In this document: in pieces, positions 4,628 to 7,576 of the stretch | How the letters are laid out: every line of letters begins with the position of its first letter | Position numbering within the stretch: the stretch's first letter is position 1 | Origin: Candidatus Gribaldobacteria bacterium | GTDB lineage: Bacteria; Patescibacteriota; Minisyncoccia; Minisyncoccales; CG1-02-41-26 | Direction: 5' to 3' | DNA length: 7,576 nt | NCBI GenBank assembly: GCA_026396775.1 | Contig: JAPLWD010000049.1 | Location: 408 to 7,983 of the forward strand | Position numbers and translations under genes: made by a program | Notes under the pieces: generated by a model | What the model was told of the DNA's origin: nothing | What the model saw: the letters and a program-made list of their open reading frames with translations, nothing else | The model's database searches: none

Positions 4628-6480
4628 AGGTTTTCACTAGTGCTTTCATCGCTAGGAGGCGCACTTGTTGCTTCGGGTTCTATTGCTGGCTGTTCTTGAA
4701 CTATTTCTGCAACATCGGGTTGTTCTAAATTGCTACTTGGTTGTTCTATCTGTAGCGGTTCTATTATCTCTGCTTCTTCTTCACTGGCGATAGGAGCTAT
4801 TTCTTCTATTATTGAGGTGGTGGTTGCTAAAATATCGTCGCTAGTAGATGCTACTTCTTGAGTTGAGGTTGTTACAAAATTTTTATTCGGGCAAAGATTA
4901 TTTTCATCAGAAAAGTTGCAAGGTCCTTCATCTGGAAAACATCCCTTTGCCATTTCATCAGTAGTTGGTTCAAACCCAGGATTAGAAACTGCTGAAGAGT
5001 TTAACATTATATTCTCTGGGCCATGAGCAACAACCTTAAACCAAACATACCCAAAGAAAGTTGGCATAACGGCTGGCCAGTTGTAAGATCCCGTGTTGTT
5101 TAAACCCTTACTAATAAGAAAGGTTTGATCTCCTGGCGAAACTGTTCCACTGCAATCGTTGTCGGTAATATAATATAAATCAATTAAAAGATCTGCGTCA
5201 TTTCCATTTGGGTTAGTGGCTGTCCAGGTTATATCAAACGGCCAAGTGCCGACAATAAGTGGAGCACAAAGAACAGGACCAGTGCCATTACATTGTCCGC
5301 AAAAATTTCTTCCCACAATTGGGCTAACAGCTATTTGAGGCAAAGCTAGTTTTTGAAAATCGCTTGGCTGGTTAGTGTCAAGTCCATTCGGAACTCTACT
5401 CAACAGATTACCCTCACCAACATCCAAAGCTCCAGGATCCCAGATGTCAGTATTAAAATTTGACCAAATTGAGTTTGGTGTTCCCCAGTTCATTTGATCA
5501 ACGATTGTGCCACTAGGCTCCTTTAGTAAAAGCATATCAGCAACATTGTCTAAATATAAGGTTCCGTTTAATTGGATTTTTTCAACTTCAGTCGGGATGT
5601 TCCAATAATTCCAAGTGCTAGAACTATTCGAAATCACAACAAAGCCTAAGCTTGGGATAATTGTATCGTTGTTGACGACTCGGCAGGTATTATTGTCACA
5701 AATTTCCCAATTTTTTAAATTAATATCAATTGCACTTGGGTTAAAAATTTCAACCCATTCATTATCAGCTTCGGTGCCATGTTTGCTGTCAACATTATAA
5801 TAAACTTTGTTGATTTTTGGCCCCGTTAAAGAAGACAAGATATTAAAGTTTTCTTCTTGATCCCAAAATCCTTGGCTCGAACTAGATAAGTTTTCTTGCC
5901 AGCCGATGAAATTAAATTTAAACTCGCATGTTTTATTAAAATAAATTGTTGAGGTTGCTGGCAGTCCAGCTTGAAAATTCCAAATATTGTTTGCAGTAGT
6001 CGAAAAAGTGGTAGTGCCAGAAAAGTCGATTAGTTTTCCATTAAAGATCAGATTAGAGTCAACTGTGGCATTTAAAATTAAAGCATCGCAGAAAGCACTA
6101 TCCCCAGAAGTTTTGAGAGCTTGAACAGAATATTGAAATCCTAAACTACCGTTATTGATTACAGTGATATTTTTTTGCACTACATCTCCTGGAGCAAGCG
6201 TAGTGCTACTTGCTGTTAATTGCCAATTATCACTAACTAGTGAAAAATCCAAAGTTTCAGTTTTTAATTCGCTAGTACCAACTTCTTGATCAACAAAATA
6301 AGCCAAAGCATTTCCGGCTGTAAAAATTCCAGAAAAGTTTAACTGTATAATTAGAACAATTGCCAAAGATTTTAAGCCCAGCTTTTTGAATAGGAAGCCA
6401 TTTTTTTTGTGGCTTTCTTTTCTTTCAAATCTTTCAATGGCTTTTTTATACATTTTCAGTTTTCTTTTTGTTAAGTTCAT
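4624..6480 (-). CDS. Secreted TasA-like / lamin-tail-domain surface protein
   Basis: The 618-residue protein has a long basic N-region, a hydrophobic core at about 37-55 and a probable cleavage after NALA at residue 60, followed by YFVDQEVGTSELKTETLDFS. That junction is typical of SipW-processed TasA/camelysin proteins. LAPGDVVQKNITVINNGSL (95-113) closely resembles the conserved PGD...NNGSL segment of TasA. Residues 219-335 match a lamin-tail domain (INKVYYN, DNEWVEIFNPS, INLKNWEICD, PSLGFVVIS, LDNVADMLLLKEPSGTIVDQ). Residues 380-500 form another beta-rich domain with cysteines at 394, 397 and 405. The last 80 residues are Glu/Pro/Ser/Thr-rich and disordered, with no anchor. It probably is a structural or adhesive component released outside and processed by the adjacent peptidase. 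The start could instead be the ATG at 6453, giving 609 residues and an 8-nt overlap; neither has a clear Shine-Dalgarno site. Confidence 0.85.
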   Translation of the reverse strand: MNLTKRKLKMYKKAIERFERKESHKKNGFLFKKLGLKSLAIVLIIQLNFSGIFTAGNALAYFVDQEVGTSELKTETLDFSLVSDNWQLTASSTTLAPGDVVQKNITVINNGSLGFQYSVQALKTSGDSAFCDALILNATVDSNLIFNGKLIDFSGTTTFSTTANNIWNFQAGLPATSTIYFNKTCEFKFNFIGWQENLSSSSQGFWDQEENFNILSSLTGPKINKVYYNVDSKHGTEADNEWVEIFNPSAIDINLKNWEICDNNTCRVVNNDTIIPSLGFVVISNSSSTWNYWNIPTEVEKIQLNGTLYLDNVADMLLLKEPSGTIVDQMNWGTPNSIWSNFNTDIWDPGALDVGEGNLLSRVPNGLDTNQPSDFQKLALPQIAVSPIVGRNFCGQCNGTGPVLCAPLIVGTWPFDITWTATNPNGNDADLLIDLYYITDNDCSGTVSPGDQTFLISKGLNNTGSYNWPAVMPTFFGYVWFKVVAHGPENIMLNSSAVSNPGFEPTTDEMAKGCFPDEGPCNFSDENNLCPNKNFVTTSTQEVASTSDDILATTTSIIEEIAPIASEEEAEIIEPLQIEQPSSNLEQPDVAEIVQEQPAIEPEATSAPPSDESTSENL

Positions 6481-6958
6481 TTTTTATTTTAACACTTTCT
6501 TCTAAAATTACAGCTAAAGCTGGAATAACTATTATTAAAACAAAACCCAATTTTGTTTTAGCAAAACTAATTGCATAGCCTAGATATGGAATATCAAGAA
6601 AAACTTTGCCAACGATTTCTTTTGCGGTAATTTCTTTTTGATCCGGAGCATTATTGGCATCCCCTTTGGTTGTATATAATGGCTGACTGGCTTGCACTCT
6701 TATGTCAACAATCCTGTGAGTGGTTGGAGTTTGGGTTTTGCTAATTGTACCAAACGTAACAATATCTTTAATTTTATACTCATTTGATGGTTTTACAAAC
6801 ACCACACTGCCAGTATGAATTGTTGGCTCCATCGAACCAGATTGCACCACTAAAACTTTAAAGTTACCAGTTATGGGGAAAACTGAAACAATTAAAAACA
6901 AAACTACGATTATCAGAATTACACAAAAGATATTATAAACTAAATTGTAAATTTTCAT
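6446..6958 (-). CDS. sipW: SipW-type (ER/archaeal-type) signal peptidase I
   Basis: The 170-residue membrane protease removes signal peptides from exported proteins. Span 1 is at about 10-30. The catalytic serine is Ser42 in QSGSMEPT. The general base is His81 in TTHRIVD, where ordinary bacterial LepB has lysine, so this is the Ser-His form found in SipW, archaea and the ER. The conserved KGDANNAPD (98-106) supplies the usual aspartates. Span 2 is at about 137-152, followed by a charged tail. The length and two-span layout fit the SipW family. It lies between a SipW-substrate-like gene and a TasA-like gene and overlaps the latter by 35 nt (or 8 nt if the later start is used), as expected for a dedicated peptidase. 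No Shine-Dalgarno site is visible before the ATG at 6958. Only the gene-level symbol is an assignment; orthology to Bacillus sipW is not proven. Confidence 0.92.
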   Translation of the reverse strand: MKIYNLVYNIFCVILIIVVLFLIVSVFPITGNFKVLVVQSGSMEPTIHTGSVVFVKPSNEYKIKDIVTFGTISKTQTPTTHRIVDIRVQASQPLYTTKGDANNAPDQKEITAKEIVGKVFLDIPYLGYAISFAKTKLGFVLIIVIPALAVILEESVKIKNELNKKKTENV

Positions 6959-6978
6959 TCAGGTTTAATTGCTTAATT

Positions 6979-7002
6979 AGTCGCCCATTTTTATGGGCGA
7001 CT
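6979..7002 (-). terminator. Intercistronic hairpin between substrate gene and peptidase gene
   Basis: AGTCGCCCAT, AAAA, ATGGGCGACT forms a perfect 10-bp stem with a 4-nt loop, 17 nt after the stop at 7019-7021 and 21 nt before the peptidase start. It is followed by TAATTAA, not a proper T-run, so it is more likely a partial terminator or an mRNA 3'-end stabiliser than a full stop. No separate promoter for the peptidase is apparent. Confidence 0.5.
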
Positions 7003-7018
7003 TCAAAACAATCAAAAG

Positions 7019-7576
7019 TTAGTTACTTGAATCGTAGTAATCCATCAATCCGGTCTCAAACAAATAAGCGTTTGGAGTATAAGTGCTTAGGGTGTTGCCA
7101 GTTAAGTCAGCTGTTTTTACTAACCAAACTTTGGAATTCAAAAGATTGTATCCAAAATCAATTGATGTTTGTGGAATTGTTACATTGCCAGAACCATCAG
7201 AAGTGGCAGAAGCCAAAACAATTACTGATCTTGGCCATGCGCTATCACTTGGTGATGACCAGGCTTCTTTATAAACAATTAAAGAATAGCCAGTGCTCGC
7301 CAATGGAGCTTTGCCTGCAAATGAAAAGTTAAAGGCTGCATCTTTCACTCCATAGGTTAAAGTGCCATTAATATCATTGCCAGCTAAAACCATCCAAGGA
7401 GCTACTTGATTTTTATCTTCTAAAACAACTGTGCCCTTTAATTGTTCGGCTGTTATGGTGATATCAAAATTCATAACATCACCTTGTGCCCAGTTAGTTG
7501 TTGAGGACACCATATGATAGCTTTCGGTAACATCCATTGTCCAGCCAGCTGGAATCATGCCCAAATATGTACCTTG
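7019..7576 (-). CDS. Secreted TasA/SipW-substrate-like protein, C-terminal part (5' end outside window)
   Basis: The frame is open across the window edge, giving 185 visible codons; any start inside the window (such as the TTG at 7564) is an artefact of the cut. The first part (GWTMDVTESYHMVSSTTNWA, QGDVMNFDITITAEQLKGT) looks like the beta-sandwich of SipW-processed TasA-type proteins. The rest (INGTLTYGVKDAAFNFSFAG, TGYSLIVYKEAW, IVLASATSDGSGNV, SKVWLVKTADL, YTPNAYLFETGLMDY) resembles a module I recall from archaeal and CPR secreted proteins that travel with SipW peptidases; this is from memory and not a search. No membrane anchor is present. Its stop precedes a hairpin and then the peptidase gene. 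It is likely the major, separately abundant secreted substrate of the operon. The signal peptide should lie upstream of the window. Confidence 0.8.
   Translation of the reverse strand, partial: QGTYLGMIPAGWTMDVTESYHMVSSTTNWAQGDVMNFDITITAEQLKGTVVLEDKNQVAPWMVLAGNDINGTLTYGVKDAAFNFSFAGKAPLASTGYSLIVYKEAWSSPSDSAWPRSVIVLASATSDGSGNVTIPQTSIDFGYNLLNSKVWLVKTADLTGNTLSTYTPNAYLFETGLMDYYDSSN

Noticed and set aside
7019..7564. Start codon TTG at 7564 for the right-edge gene
   Set aside because: The frame stays open to the last base of the window and the domain has already begun, so the true start lies outside.

Overview
The window reads like accessory surface-protein DNA from a member of the Candidate Phyla Radiation (Patescibacteria), most likely a Parcubacteria-type lineage. 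This is an inference: there is no rRNA or ribosomal gene here to confirm it. The reasons are the set of SipW-type signal peptidase, TasA-like, lamin-tail and fibronectin-type proteins, the AT-rich and Lys/Asn-rich coding style, the very tight gene overlaps, and a widespread bacterial palindromic repeat. TGA is used as a stop (within the ATGA overlap at 4624-4627), so the code is standard and not the TGA=Gly code of Gracilibacteria/Absconditabacteria. All six genes lie on the minus strand, so transcription runs from high to low coordinates.

Right block (7576 to 3410): an exported-fibre/surface operon. In transcription order it holds the end of a secreted TasA/SipW-substrate-like protein (7019-7576, cut by the window edge), a SipW-type signal peptidase (6446-6958), a large secreted protein with a TasA-like N-terminus, a lamin-tail domain and an acidic tail (4624-6480), and a membrane-anchored TasA-like plus fibronectin type III protein (3410-4627). 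The last three overlap their neighbours. A hairpin separates the first substrate from the peptidase. The simplest reading is that the peptidase processes the secreted substrates and the last protein tethers or nucleates them at the cell surface, by analogy with tapA-sipW-tasA of Bacillus.

Middle block (3409 to 1389): a terminator-like site, a good sigma70-type promoter (TTGACA-N17-TATGGT), a leader of about 275 nt, and one gene for an unrecognised 533-residue lipoprotein with two further membrane segments and a long helical outer part.

Left block (1388 to 1): terminator-like hairpins, a 120-bp nested inverted-repeat element (GTCATTGCGAGG type), a second promoter (TTGACA-N17-TATAAA), a second leader of about 255 nt, an unrecognised 266-residue single-pass membrane protein with a strong Shine-Dalgarno site, and the first 39 codons of a secreted protein whose gene overlaps it.

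The most striking observation is that the two promoter-plus-leader regions (about 3087-3300 and 975-1199) are homologous to each other although the genes they drive are not. They share a 33-nt box (29 of 33 identical) that forms one arm of a long perfect stem. The two substitutions inside the arm are matched by compensating changes in the other arm. This looks like a shared cis-acting RNA element or operator controlling two membrane-protein transcripts, and it matches no riboswitch class I know.
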